A DNA stretch of 64,000 nucleotides, from assembly GCF_017591435.1 (NCBI RefSeq), contig NC_059269.1, forward strand, positions 1,802,054 to 1,866,053, given 5' to 3'. This DNA comes from Portunus trituberculatus. Its lineage: Eukaryota; Arthropoda; Malacostraca; Decapoda; Portunidae. The notes below the pieces were generated by a model, which was not told the DNA's origin, ran no database searches, and saw nothing but the letters and a program-made list of their open reading frames with translations. Positions 1 through 12,654 of this stretch are shown here, in pieces (the stretch's first letter is position 1; every line of letters begins with the position of its first letter). Position numbers and translations under genes: made by a program.

Positions 1-267
1 TTTGGAATTATTAAATTTTAGTAAAAAGATTAAATTTTTTTTAATGAGAAATTTTGTTTTAATTTTATTTCTTAAAATATGTTAATAAAAATTTGTTACT
101 AAAGTAAAAAAATTTAAAATATTTTGTTTAAAGTAAAAACAATTTTATATATCTAACGGAAAAAAAAAAAAATAAAACATAAAAAAAAATACCCACCTCA
201 ACTACAAAACCAACGGGTACCACCCCCTACTAGAGTAATCCCGAACCCATAAAAAATAAAAAATAAT
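1..267. other. AT-rich non-coding DNA
   Basis: Very AT-rich with A-runs and T-runs. No gene, RNA or repeat family is recognised here. Confidence 0.7.
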
Positions 268-292
268 ACACACACAACACACACACACACAC

Positions 293-336
<44 letters not shown>

Positions 337-346
337 ACCACACACC
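268..346. repeat. (CA)n microsatellite
   Basis: A CA array with a few one-base interruptions near both ends. Open frames across it encode only alternating two-residue polymers and are not genes. Confidence 0.95.
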
Positions 347-444
347 AAAACCCCCTGCGTCCAATAAAAAAAATTGATAAAAGTGGAAGAAGTAGAATTG
401 AGGAAACGGAGAGAAGAGAAAGAAAAAAGAAACTGGTGGGAAAA

Positions 445-447
<3 letters not shown>

Positions 448-526
<79 letters not shown>
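448..526. repeat. (CA)n microsatellite
   Basis: About 39 uninterrupted CA units. A purine-rich stretch of about 80 bases separates it from the first CA array. Confidence 0.97.
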
Positions 527-527
<1 letters not shown>

Positions 528-1242
528 CGATTCACAGGGATTTTAGGAGTGAACACAACAAGGAGGAAGGGTGAATGAAGCAAAACGGAGGAAAGAGGAT
601 CAACAAAAGTCCCACTTCTACGTTGGAGGTCACGGTGGTGAATGATTGTTGATAATGACTACTGGTAGTGGTGGGTTGTGTGGTGATCATGAAAAAAGGA
701 TGGATGTTTTTCATTAAGGCACAGTGAGACAGAAACACAGGGAGAGTGTACAGGAGATACAAAGTAAAAGGAAAGAAAGTTATGAAAGGAAATAGGTGTT
801 GAGTGATCATATCTTTTTTCCTAATAAAAAATGTAAGAAACAAATATATACCATCTAGAGAAATAAAATTAAAAGACTCTGAAGAAATAAAAATAATAAC
901 CAATATATATTTTAGGTATTTTAATTTTGTACAAAACAAAAAGGAAAAATAATCATCTAATAATAAAACCAAGTAAAAAAAAAAAAAAGAAAAAAAAATA
1001 CAAATACACAAAAACCAAATAAAAACGAAAAGTTGAAAAATAAAACATAATAATGAAAAATAAAAACGGAAAAAAGAAAAAAAAAAACATACATAACATA
1101 AAATATTCAAAACGAACGCAAAAAAATACACAATATTAATTTATATAAATTGGTAATATAAATATATTAATAGAAAAAAAATTCTTATAAATTATTGATA
1201 TAAACAAAAAAAAAAAAATATGGTAATTAAACTAATAAAAAA

Positions 1243-1281
<39 letters not shown>

Positions 1282-2667
1282 ACAACACAAAACAAAAAAA
1301 AAAAACAAACAATAGATTCCATCATCTTAAGAATTCCTCAAGATGTCGAAAATTTTTGAAAAACAACCCCAACATATTTGAGAAACTAAAAGAATAGAAT
1401 TCCTCTATGAAATTCTGAACAAATGTTTTCTAAATTAAACTAAAAAATATTATAATTAATAACTTAAAAAAATTATTAACATAATACTGTTTTATTTGAA
1501 GAAACAAAAACACATGAAAAGAAATCTTATACAAAGAATTGTAAAATATGTATGACTAAATATTTATGAAACAGCCTTCTATCTTCCTGTTTAACATGAT
1601 TTTTCTATCCCTCATCTATGAAATAGAAAAATGTGATTTGATAGAAAATAAAACAAAAGAATTTGTTTTTTAAATTTGTTTTAAGAATAAAAAATTGTCA
1701 AAAAATAGATAAAAGAAATACAAAATTTATTGTTAAAAAAAAAGTTAAACATGGTTAAAATGAAAAAAACAAAATAATCCTAAAAATTTTAAATAAAAAT
1801 AGGAAAAGTTATAGATTTTTAAACATAAATATATTAAAACAAAGTTAATTATAATTTAAATTTTTAACTCATATGAATTTTAAAATATTAATTAAGAAAA
1901 AATAATTTCAAAATAAATTTAATCTTAAAAAACATTAAAAAAGAAAAATTTTAAAAAAAGAAACTTAAATACAAAGACTTAAAAAGGAAAATAAATGAAC
2001 TTAAATAGTTAAAATGAAAATCAGTTTAACAACTAACAAAATAAATAAAAAATAATTAAAAAAAAATCAATTGTTTAACTGTAAACAAAATAAAAAAAAA
2101 AAATCTAATTTTAAATAGAATCTAAATTTTATTAATAGTTTTAACTAAAAAAATAAAAATATCCAAAAAAAAAAAATTTAAACAAACTGTTTGTAAACAT
2201 TTTCAATTTTTAAATTCTAAATCTAAAAAAAAAATAAAAATAATTTTTTTTTTTCATTTTTTAAAATTATTTTTTGTATTTGAGAACATAAAACATCAAA
2301 ATAATTAAAAGTTTTTTCAAGAAGAAAATAAATAAACAAATTAAATATGTAATAACTGAATCTTTTATAGATTTATTTATATGATTTTATGTCAAAAAAA
2401 ATATAATTGTCATATTGACAGCAAATAATAAAATAATAATCTTAAAGTATTAAATGTAAAATGTAACAATATATCAAACAATAAATAGTAAAAATTGTTA
2501 ATCTTGTTTTTTATATATCTTATAAGATGTAAAAAATTATTTATATAAAATAATAATAAAAAGATTAAAATATATGTTTTATATTTAATAAATGTTTAAA
2601 TTAAATATTTTAAATCAAGATAAAATATATATTACAATTTATTAAACAGATGTTAAGATAATTACAT
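527..2667. other. AT-rich DNA with long A-runs
   Basis: The first 300 bases have moderate complexity. The rest is strongly A-rich on the plus strand and includes a run of 37 A at 1244-1280. The long minus-strand open frame at 532-1131 is a phenylalanine/leucine/tyrosine-rich product of base composition with no family motif. No gene is supported. Confidence 0.6.
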
Positions 2668-3032
<365 letters not shown>

Positions 3033-3228
3033 ATATATAATATGTTCTATCTCTGAGCCAAATATATTAATATTTATAACACAATTAAAGATTTAATACA
3101 TATGGGATAACAACAATACAGATCTCAAAAATCAAAGCTGTATTCTTGTATTCTTTTCCATTCTTATATATCTTATTATAATAATAATCTTTTTTTAAGT
3201 TTGGTATGAGTAACTACTTTTACCCAGG

Positions 3229-3303
3229 ACAAACACATAGGCCAGAGTTGTGACGTATGGAGAACGTCCTGTTAGTTCGATCCACCATGTGCCATTTAAC
3301 ATT
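3229..3303 (+). repeat. tRNA-derived SINE-1 head, fragment
   Basis: The sequence includes a degenerate B-box-like stretch (gttcgatccacc) followed by 'catgtgccat'. The same order occurs in the SINE-1 head at 7550-7612. Only the head is left and a T-run follows it. Confidence 0.6.
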
Positions 3304-3434
3304 TTTTTTTTTTTTAAGTTTTTATATATTTCATTTCAAGTAATTTTACATGTTATGCTATATAATATATACAATATATAAAAAATTACAAGGTATAATA
3401 GTTTAGCCAATACGTGTAATATAAAGATGATGTA

Positions 3435-3500
3435 GTATCTATTCCTCTCCCTCTTTCTCTCTTTTCTTCTCTTCTTTCTCCTCTCTCCTTTTTTTTTAAA
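3435..3500 (+). repeat. polypyrimidine tract
   Basis: A C/T-only stretch running into T8. It lies just upstream of the LINE-A remnant and may be unrelated to it. Confidence 0.7.
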
Positions 3501-3504
3501 AACA

Positions 3505-4030
3505 GACCGTAACGTGTCCCACGAGAGGAAGCGCTACAATAGATAAAATGTACTGTAATATCAGAAATGGTTATCGTGCATATCAAAAGGCAAAACTAGG
3601 TGATTCCGACCGCAATATGGTGTTTCTAGCACCAACATACATACAGAAACTTAAAAGTGAATCACATGAGAAAATTAGTGTAAGAAACTGGAAAAATGAG
3701 GAAAATGTTACTCTCCAGAGGTGTTTTGAATGTACGGACTGGGAAGCATTATATTCAGAAACAGAACGCATTAATTATAATTTAGATGTTTTCAACTCAT
3801 ATGTAAATTTCTGTACGGATATGATAGTTCCAAGAAAGGAAATAACTATATATCCTAATAATAAACCGTGGATTAATTCTGATATAAAAGCACTAGTGAA
3901 GGAAAAGAAAAGGACTTTTGCAAATGGTGATAGAAACGGTGGTGCGGAAATACAAAGGCAATTAAAAAGGAAAATAAATGACGCTAAACATGCATATAAG
4001 ATTAAAATAGAAAATCAGTTTAAGTCATAA
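3505..4030 (+). pseudogene. LINE-A, part 1: endonuclease end and linker before the RT
   Basis: From about 3512 the plus frame reads through the C-terminal edge of an APE-type endonuclease (GDSDRNMVFLAPTY) into the basic linker that precedes the RT in CR1/Rex1-Babar-type LINEs (KPWINSDIKALVKEKKRTF, residues ~100-120 of the open part). The catalytic endonuclease residues are missing, so the copy is 5'-truncated. The frame ends at 4030, where a second LINE fragment on the opposite strand begins, and the same protein resumes near 4583. The clade name is inferred from linker and C-terminal similarity and is less certain than the LINE call. Confidence 0.8.
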
Positions 4031-4582
4031 CATAACATAACATAACATAACATAAATAATGGGATAACAAAGGGCCACCAGGGCCCATCTAGGTTATCCT
4101 GTATCAGTCGCACAGCGACCTCGTCATCAGTACTTAAAGATACACTTACAAGTACACAATACATTATATACTAATTCTAAATATTTGGCCCATTAACAGG
4201 GGTAAGTCCTGCAGGGAATTCCTCTACAATCTGTGATCCCCATACATGGGGATCATGTCTTGTTTAACTATAGTAAATTTCTTATAAAACTATCATTCAG
4301 CGCTATACATAATTATAAATCTAATAAATTTAAGAGCTTATCTAATCTGTTTTTAAACATTGTCAAACTAGTGCTATTTACAACCCTCTCTGGCAATGCA
4401 TTCTAGAAGTCTACCACCCTATGACTAAAGAAATATTTTCTTATATCTAACCTGCAGCCTTGCTTTCTAATCTTCCTGCCATGATTTCTAGTCCTACTTC
4501 CCTCCTCTAAGGTAAAGAAAGATCTCACGTCTATGTAGTTTGTATTTGAGAACATTTTGAATAACTCTATCATATCCCCCCT
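4031..4582 (-). mobile_element. LINE-B 3' end nested in LINE-A
   Basis: Read on the minus strand, this is the C-terminal end of a LINE ORF2 (FKMFSNTNYIDVRSFFTLEEG, then RLDIRKYFFSHRVVD) followed by a 3' UTR and a (TTATG)n tail at 4028-4052. Ends made of short tandem repeats are typical of CR1/L2-like LINEs. In this family the residue after RVVDF is normally a tryptophan before the NALPERVVN stretch. Here that codon is TAG (about 4401-4404), so the copy is dead. It separates the two halves of LINE-A, which shows that it inserted later. No clear target-site duplication is visible. Confidence 0.8.
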
Positions 4583-5969
4583 AAAGATGCCTGGAATGGG
4601 GTGAAAATGTTGTGTGGTTCTAAGAAGAGGAAACTGAGAATAGACCCACCAAATGTCCACGAATATGTGAATAACTTGAACTCTTTTTATGCCAGATTTG
4701 ATTTATATGATTTTAATGTACAATGTAAAAAAACTACGTCAATTGTCTATGGTATTGAACCGGAGCAAATAACTATTACACGAGAAGATACAAAACGCTC
4801 TTTGAAGAGTATTAAATGTGGGAAAGCAGGTGGTCCAGACAATATAGGTTCAAAACAACTGAAATACTGTGCAGAACAATTCGTTAATCCTGTTTGGAAT
4901 TTTTTCAAGCCTCACTGGACTAGTCTGTGATACCAGATGTGTGGAAAAATCGGAGATTATTCCTGTACCTAAAATAATAATCTAAAAGATCTAAACGATC
5001 TGCGACCTGTTGCACTTACCCCTATTTTAATGAAATGTTTAGAGCACGTGGTGAAACCCCATCTTTGTAAATACATAGACTCAAAGCGAGATAATTTACA
5101 ATTTGCGTATTGTAAAAACAGATGTGTTCAAGACGCCATATTAACACTACTTCATCCTATTTAGGAACATTTAGAACCCGAGATACACAAGTTCGAATAC
5201 TTTTTATAGATTTTAACAGTGCTTTTAACACTATTCAACCCCATTTATTACTAAATAAGCTATTAGAAATTAATGTAAATAGCAAACTCATCAAATGGAT
5301 ACACAGTTATCTTACAATGCAGACACAATATACTAAAATAAAAAAAATGTAAAATCTGATATTGTTACCACGAACACTGGGGCGCCTCAAGGATGTGTAC
5401 TTGCTCCACTACGCTTTACACTATATACAAATGACTGCAGAAGTAACGTTCCCAGCTGTTCTATAATAAAACATGCAGATAACACCGCAATCATAGGTAA
5501 AATTAGTAACGACAATTCACGTGAGTTCTTGAAGCAAGTTGACGACTTTGTACTATGGTGTAAGTACAATTTCTTAAATCTAAATATAAAGAAAACAAAG
5601 GAAATGGTAATTGATTTCAGGAGAAATAACTCTATTCCGGATCCACTTGTCATAGCTAACGAGCAAGTTGAAAGAGTAAATGAATACAAATATCTTGGTG
5701 TCATAATTGACAACAAACTGACAGGATCTGCAAACACATGAAAGCTGTACAAAAAATGTAAACAGCGTATTCATTTTCTAAGAGTGCTAAGAAATATTCA
5801 TGTAAATAAATCAATATTAATTTTATTTTATAAGGCTGTAATCGAATCAATTTTGTGCTTCGCAATTCCAGTTTGGTATGGATCTTTAACATGTCAAGAC
5901 AAAAATAAACTAAAGAAAATTGTAAAGACCGCAGGCAAACTTAAAGCTAGAACTGAATGCTTAGACTAG
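4583..5969 (+). pseudogene. LINE-A, part 2: reverse transcriptase remnant (copy 1)
   Basis: Resumes with KDAWNGVKMLCG and continues into RT blocks: GKAGGPDNI (~4822-4848), IDFNSAFNTIQPHLL (~5206-5250, motif A), GAPQGCVLAPL (~5378-5410, motif B), then HADN in place of the usual (F/Y)ADD active site (~5470). The thumb part contains WCKYNFLNLNIKKTKEMVIDFRR and YKYLGVIIDNKLT. The C-terminal block IPVWYGSL lies near 5865-5885. Frame changes occur near 4930-4960, 5160, 5350 and 5740. From 4739 onward the sequence is repeated almost base for base at 39272. Not functional. Confidence 0.88.
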
Positions 5970-6010
5970 ATCTCACTGGGAGTAAGTTATTGTTTCGGTA
6001 GGTGTCTACT

Positions 6011-6300
6011 ACCACAATTCAGAAATGCAAGCAAAACAAGTATATACACTATATTTGTTAAAACGTCTTATTTATGTTTTGAAGGTGTTTTATGAAAGAA
6101 AATATCTCGATTGAAATCTTTCATACTCAAGTAATTTTACATTGTTATGCTTCAAATCTATAAGATTGATAAAAATAAGCCAATATAGAAAAGAAAAATT
6201 AAAGGAACAAAAGCGTGTTACTTTAATAGTTTCCACCTTTATCTGCACCAAATCATAGAAATCCAAGTAGAGCGCGTATATATACTTTCTTAGTTTGTAT
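6011..6300 (+). repeat. satellite-family relic (single diverged monomer)
   Basis: Shares ordered blocks with the 12.6-17.3 kb array, read as its reverse complement: aaatgcaagcaaaac, gttaaaacgtcttattta, ggtgttttatgaa, tatctcgattgaaa, ttgttatgcttcaa. Strongly diverged from the young array. Confidence 0.75.
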
Positions 6301-6317
6301 AGATTTAGTTATTAGTA

Positions 6318-7526
<1,209 letters not shown>

Positions 7527-7862
7527 GTATCAGCGAAAGCAGGATAGGCGCAGAGTTGTGAACGTGGGATGGAGAAGACGTCCATGTGTAGGTTCGAATC
7601 CCACCATGTGCCATCTTTAAAATTTTTCTTTTTTTTTTCGATTGGTTTGAAGTTAGCTGCATGTCATCATGGTACACATGTTCTAGGTGGAGGTGAAGTG
7701 ATATGAGTACCAATATAAACAAAATTGTCTGTACGCTAAAAGGTGGAAGCTGCACAGTGCTTCCCATACACTCCAGGTATACCTACAGGCGCTATAGGTT
7801 GTACCATAAGGACAAAAGTATAGATAGTAGTAGTGTAGTCGTATTGCACTACAAAAAAAAAA
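7527..7862 (+). mobile_element. tRNA-derived SINE-1
   Basis: The head has a B box (GGTTCGAATCC) at about 7592. A conserved body follows: gtttgaagtta, catgtcatcatggtacac, gttctaggtgg, gtggaagctgcacagtg, then an A-rich end at 7851-7864. The same body follows a different-looking head at 8510. Non-coding and mobilised in trans by a LINE, as known for SINEs in general. Confidence 0.8.
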
Positions 7863-7869
7863 AACATTA

Positions 7870-7970
<101 letters not shown>

Positions 7971-8058
7971 AGAATAAAGTTAACTGTGGGCAATATCACA
8001 GTCATTTCTTTGAGTCATTTATTCACCTATTCCTCGAAAATATTTCCAAGGTTTTATT

Positions 8059-8097
8059 GAAAAATAATAATAATAAAAACGATAACACTAATAATAT

Positions 8098-8181
<84 letters not shown>

Positions 8182-8182
8182 G

Positions 8183-8228
<46 letters not shown>

Positions 8229-8364
8229 TAATAATAATAAAAATAATAATAATAATGATGAAAATATTGGTAATAATATAATGATATTTTTAATAATAAT
8301 AATAATAGTTATAATAATGATAATAAAAATAATAATAGTATTAATAATAATAATAATAAACAAT

Positions 8365-8417
<53 letters not shown>

Positions 8418-8462
8418 TAATAATAATAATAATAATAAGTATAATGCAAGTGATAATAATTA
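8059..8462. repeat. (AAT)n array, imperfect
   Basis: Long AAT array with interspersed GAT and AAA variants. The block 'gatgaaaatattggtaata' is conserved in all three duplicates. Open frames read only poly-Asn, poly-Ile or poly-Leu. Confidence 0.95.
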
Positions 8463-8509
8463 AAATTAGGTTAGGTTATGTTAGGTCACAGTGAGGAACT
8501 ATGAAACTA

Positions 8510-8815
8510 TAGAGAGGCGGTGGCGTAGTGGATAAGGTGAGCGTGGGATCGGGCAGACGTTCACGTGTAGGTTCGAATCCCACCACTTGCCATTTGTCAA
8601 AGTGGTTTGAAGTTACCCACATGTCACCATGATACCCAGGTTCTAGGTGGTTACACCCAAGATGAGCTTCGGGGGTAATATGGGCCCTAATATGGGTATC
8701 ACTATAAGTAAAATTGCCTGCGCCACTAATGGGCGGAAGCTGAACAGTGCTTCCCATACACTCTTCAAGTGTGCCTACAGCTGCTATAGGCCTTAACGTA
8801 AAAAGAAAAAAAAAT
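8510..8815 (+). mobile_element. tRNA-derived SINE-1, intact head
   Basis: The head shows an A box (GGTGGCGTAGTGGATAAGG, ~8517) and a B box (GGTTCGAATCC, ~8570), spaced as in a tRNA gene. The body matches the SINE at 7527 (gtttgaagttac, catgtcaccatgatacc, gttctaggtgg, cggaagctgaacagtg). It ends in an A-rich tail at 8799-8820. A TTAGG-like scrap at 8466-8486 precedes it. Confidence 0.85.
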
Positions 8816-8918
8816 AAATAAAGTCGAATGTAAGATAGCATTGCACAGACACACTGGCAACTTCCACCAACACACAGTCACTCTTGTACATCACGAGTTG
8901 TTCTGTTTTTGTTGTTCT

Positions 8919-8952
8919 GTCACACTCTCCGCGAGACCGCGGAGAGTGTGAC
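8919..8952. other. perfect 15-bp hairpin
   Basis: GTCACACTCTCCGCG, loop AGAC, then the exact reverse complement. No T-run follows, so it is not a terminator-like structure. The same hairpin occurs unchanged at 43246-43279. Confidence 0.95.
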
Positions 8953-9009
8953 GCAGACAAGGCCGTCGCCCGGAATTCTGCCTGGTGTGAGAGAGAGTGA
9001 GAGTGAGAG

Positions 9010-9012
<3 letters not shown>

Positions 9013-9077
<65 letters not shown>

Positions 9078-9090
9078 CGTGCGTGCGTGT
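9013..9090. repeat. (GT)n with GTGC variants
   Basis: A GT array ending in four GTGC units. It directly follows a short GAGAGT stretch. Confidence 0.96.
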
Positions 9091-9208
9091 TCTGTATACC
9101 TAGACTGTCATTGACCTGGACTGTGGCACGATGTTCTTCATTAGCACTACTATCATCTCATCCATCAGCCAGCGTAACGTCAATACAACTCGAAAATCAT
9201 CAACATAA

Positions 9209-9730
<522 letters not shown>

Positions 9731-10330
9731 TTTTGACTAGAATAATGACAAGTAGTGATGTGAATGGTATGGTGATGAGAGTGATAGGTAATGACAATAG
9801 ATGATACTGACAATGATAGTAGTGAGCAATAGATGATACTGACAATGATAGCAGTGAGAGATGAGAAGTGGTGATGTGAATGGTATAGTGATGGTGATAT
9901 GAACGGTATAATGATGGCGATGGTGATAGGGGAGTGTGATGCCAATAGATGATGTTGAGAACGATAGTAGTGAGAGATGAGAAGTGGTGATGTGAAGGGT
10001 ATAGTGATGGTGATGGTGATAGGGGAGTGTGATGGCAATGAATGATGCTGTGAATGACGGTTATGATGAGCGTGATGCGTGAAGAGTTGCAGTCTGTGTT
10101 GATGTAGAAGATAGTGACGATGACCTTGTACAGTGATGGTGGTGGTGATGGACTTGACAGACAGTGATGCGGTGAAAAGAAATGGTGACATTGAGACGTG
10201 TAAGCATCTCTATAGTGACATTATAGTGACAATAACGGAATGGTAGTTAGTGATGAGTTAATGAGAAGTAACAAGGACAATAAGATGTGATGACAGTTGC
10301 TAATGAAGTGATGGACAATAAAAGGGATGA
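9731..10330 (+). repeat. degenerate GTGATG/GATGGT-rich minisatellite
   Basis: Built from irregular repeats of short words such as 'gatgatactgacaatgatag', 'gagaagtggtgatgtgaa' and 'gtgatggtgat'. Larger blocks recur about every 100-110 bases (for example 'agagatgagaagtgg' at ~9868 and ~9974). The minus-strand open frame across it is His/Ser/Ile-rich low complexity and is not a gene. Confidence 0.75.
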
Positions 10331-11747
10331 AGAGATGCAGTAATAAATGTTGGGTAAATAAGGAGTAACAGGAACCAAGGATAAAATGATAAGCAGGGCA
10401 TTTTAATACCAACGGACAACAACATGAAGGAGAAAAAGGCTTGATAAGTGTTAATTATGTAGAAGGTGAAGGCCAGCAAAAACAGCAAAGAAAAGACCCA
10501 CTGAAATGCCGGTCCCCATATAAAGTTGTAACCGTTACTTAAAAGCAGAGGACAGGTGTCTTGAAACCTCCCAGTGCATTGATGAAAGTAGGTGATAGTG
10601 TAGTGGTGGGTGGCAATGAAGCAATAAGAACATAAGGAAGCTGCAGGAAGCCAGCTGGTCTACTCTTGATAGCGCTTGTGTCAGATGCCCACATCATAAG
10701 TGAAATATGAGAAATATGAAGATACAAGAAATAAAGAAATATGGATGTATGATAGTTCGCCAGTATGCGGTGTGTAGCCGTATCAAGCCATAAAAGAGAT
10801 TAGGAATGGCAGGAAGGTCAAAAAGAAACATTTAATGACCCAGGCCAGTTGACCTAGGGCAGTCCGGGCAGATATATATAGCCCAGGTCAGGTAAACATT
10901 ATGTGGTGCTGTTGTCGTTCTTGGATGTTGTTGATACCACACGTGGAGTTCACGTGAGCTTGTACTTGATTGGTGAACGATACATTCTGAGGGGCGTGTT
11001 GTGTGGGTCAAGATACGCCCCCATAAGTTCCTGAAGGAAAATTGTAGAGGATTGGGGCAGAGAGAGAGGAGAGAGGAAGCAGAGAGGACAACCGCGGCTC
11101 TAAGCGGGCCACCCTCTGCTGCATAGCTGAGGGCGGCGTTTTGTACTTCATATATAACCAGTAAGTGGAACTATAAGTCGCAATGCAGTCTTTTGAGGTA
11201 AATTAGAATGGAGGAGGAATCATGATAGGAGGTTTAGGTATTATGTGGTATTAGTTTATTATGGTTTATGTGTTTGTACTTTGGTTCATAATGACGTCGT
11301 TATATACTTGCGTTTTCATCTATGAGTAAGGGAATTTGTATACGGCTACCTACGTATATGCATGTGTGTTGCTCTGACGTATAAGTTACATAACATATTT
11401 ACTAGTGTGTAATTGTGTACGAAGTTAACGTGGCTCCATGTATGGGTAGCAAGAGAAAGAGATTACTTGTGGGAAGTCACTTGTGTGGAAATATCAATAT
11501 ATTTCGGTGGTGTTACGTTGTCATTTTCGTGAACGAAGTCAAGTAACTATATATGTATGGTAATATATTTGGTGGTACGTCACGTTGGTTGCTTGCAATT
11601 ATGTACCAAGTAAAGGTCATTCTTATATACGGGTAGGTGGGAAAAGAAAGGGTAATATTGTACGTACTATTATGAGATTTACTGATAAAGAAAGCACAGT
11701 GTTCAGATGTCGTAATACGTTAAGAAGATATAGTGGATGATGTTAGA
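10331..11747. other. unassigned DNA shared by both duplicates
   Basis: Mixed-complexity DNA with no protein motif. It holds a TATA-like stretch (gatatatatagccc, ~10872), a GC-richer patch with 'accgcggctctaagcggg' (~11090) and many short stop-rich frames. An LTR or 5' region of an unknown element is possible but unsupported. Confidence 0.4.
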
Positions 11748-12154
11748 CACTATTACCAAAGTCCTCAATGAAAATAAGAAGAATGGAAGCATATAGATAA
11801 AAAAGAGAGAAGAAGAGCGGAATCACGGGCGTTTTCGTAGCCCAGGGGTCTGTAAACTCATGTGTTTGAATATTGGCCACAGTCGGAGGATAAAACGGCA
11901 TTCACTTGGGGTAAGGGTTCTTTAAGGTGTGGGATTTCAAATAGATTGCTCCCAAAATACCTCTTTTGGCCCGTAGAACATCGTAAAAAGCCCATATTGT
12001 ATAACAAATATCTCTACTGAGTTATTGGCGATGGCTCAGTATAGAAGAATCAACGGGCAGGACCCGCACCCCTAAAGGCCGCCTCCCGCTACTACACTAC
12101 TAGTACTCTTGGCATATTCTGCTTTCGTTGATACTAGTATTCTCCATTAGTAAT
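11748..12154 (-). mobile_element. composite repeat E, reverse copy, cut by the gap
   Basis: Matches 48367-48770 closely and is the reverse complement of the 7070-7500 region. The tRNA-like motif runs at about 11855-11880. It breaks off at the site where the other copies have the (TA)n tract, and here the assembly has Ns. Confidence 0.85.
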
Positions 12155-12654
12155 NNNNNNNNNNNNNNNNNNNNNNNNNNNNNNNNNNNNNNNNNNNNNN
12201 NNNNNNNNNNNNNNNNNNNNNNNNNNNNNNNNNNNNNNNNNNNNNNNNNNNNNNNNNNNNNNNNNNNNNNNNNNNNNNNNNNNNNNNNNNNNNNNNNNNN
12301 NNNNNNNNNNNNNNNNNNNNNNNNNNNNNNNNNNNNNNNNNNNNNNNNNNNNNNNNNNNNNNNNNNNNNNNNNNNNNNNNNNNNNNNNNNNNNNNNNNNN
12401 NNNNNNNNNNNNNNNNNNNNNNNNNNNNNNNNNNNNNNNNNNNNNNNNNNNNNNNNNNNNNNNNNNNNNNNNNNNNNNNNNNNNNNNNNNNNNNNNNNNN
12501 NNNNNNNNNNNNNNNNNNNNNNNNNNNNNNNNNNNNNNNNNNNNNNNNNNNNNNNNNNNNNNNNNNNNNNNNNNNNNNNNNNNNNNNNNNNNNNNNNNNN
12601 NNNNNNNNNNNNNNNNNNNNNNNNNNNNNNNNNNNNNNNNNNNNNNNNNNNNNN
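12155..12654. other. assembly gap of 500 N
   Basis: Exactly 500 N, a placeholder length rather than a measured size. It lies between repeat E and the satellite array. Confidence 1.

Noticed and set aside
532..1131. 199-residue minus-strand protein
   Set aside because: It is Phe/Leu/Tyr/Ile-rich because the DNA is A-rich on the plus strand. There is no motif or domain pattern.
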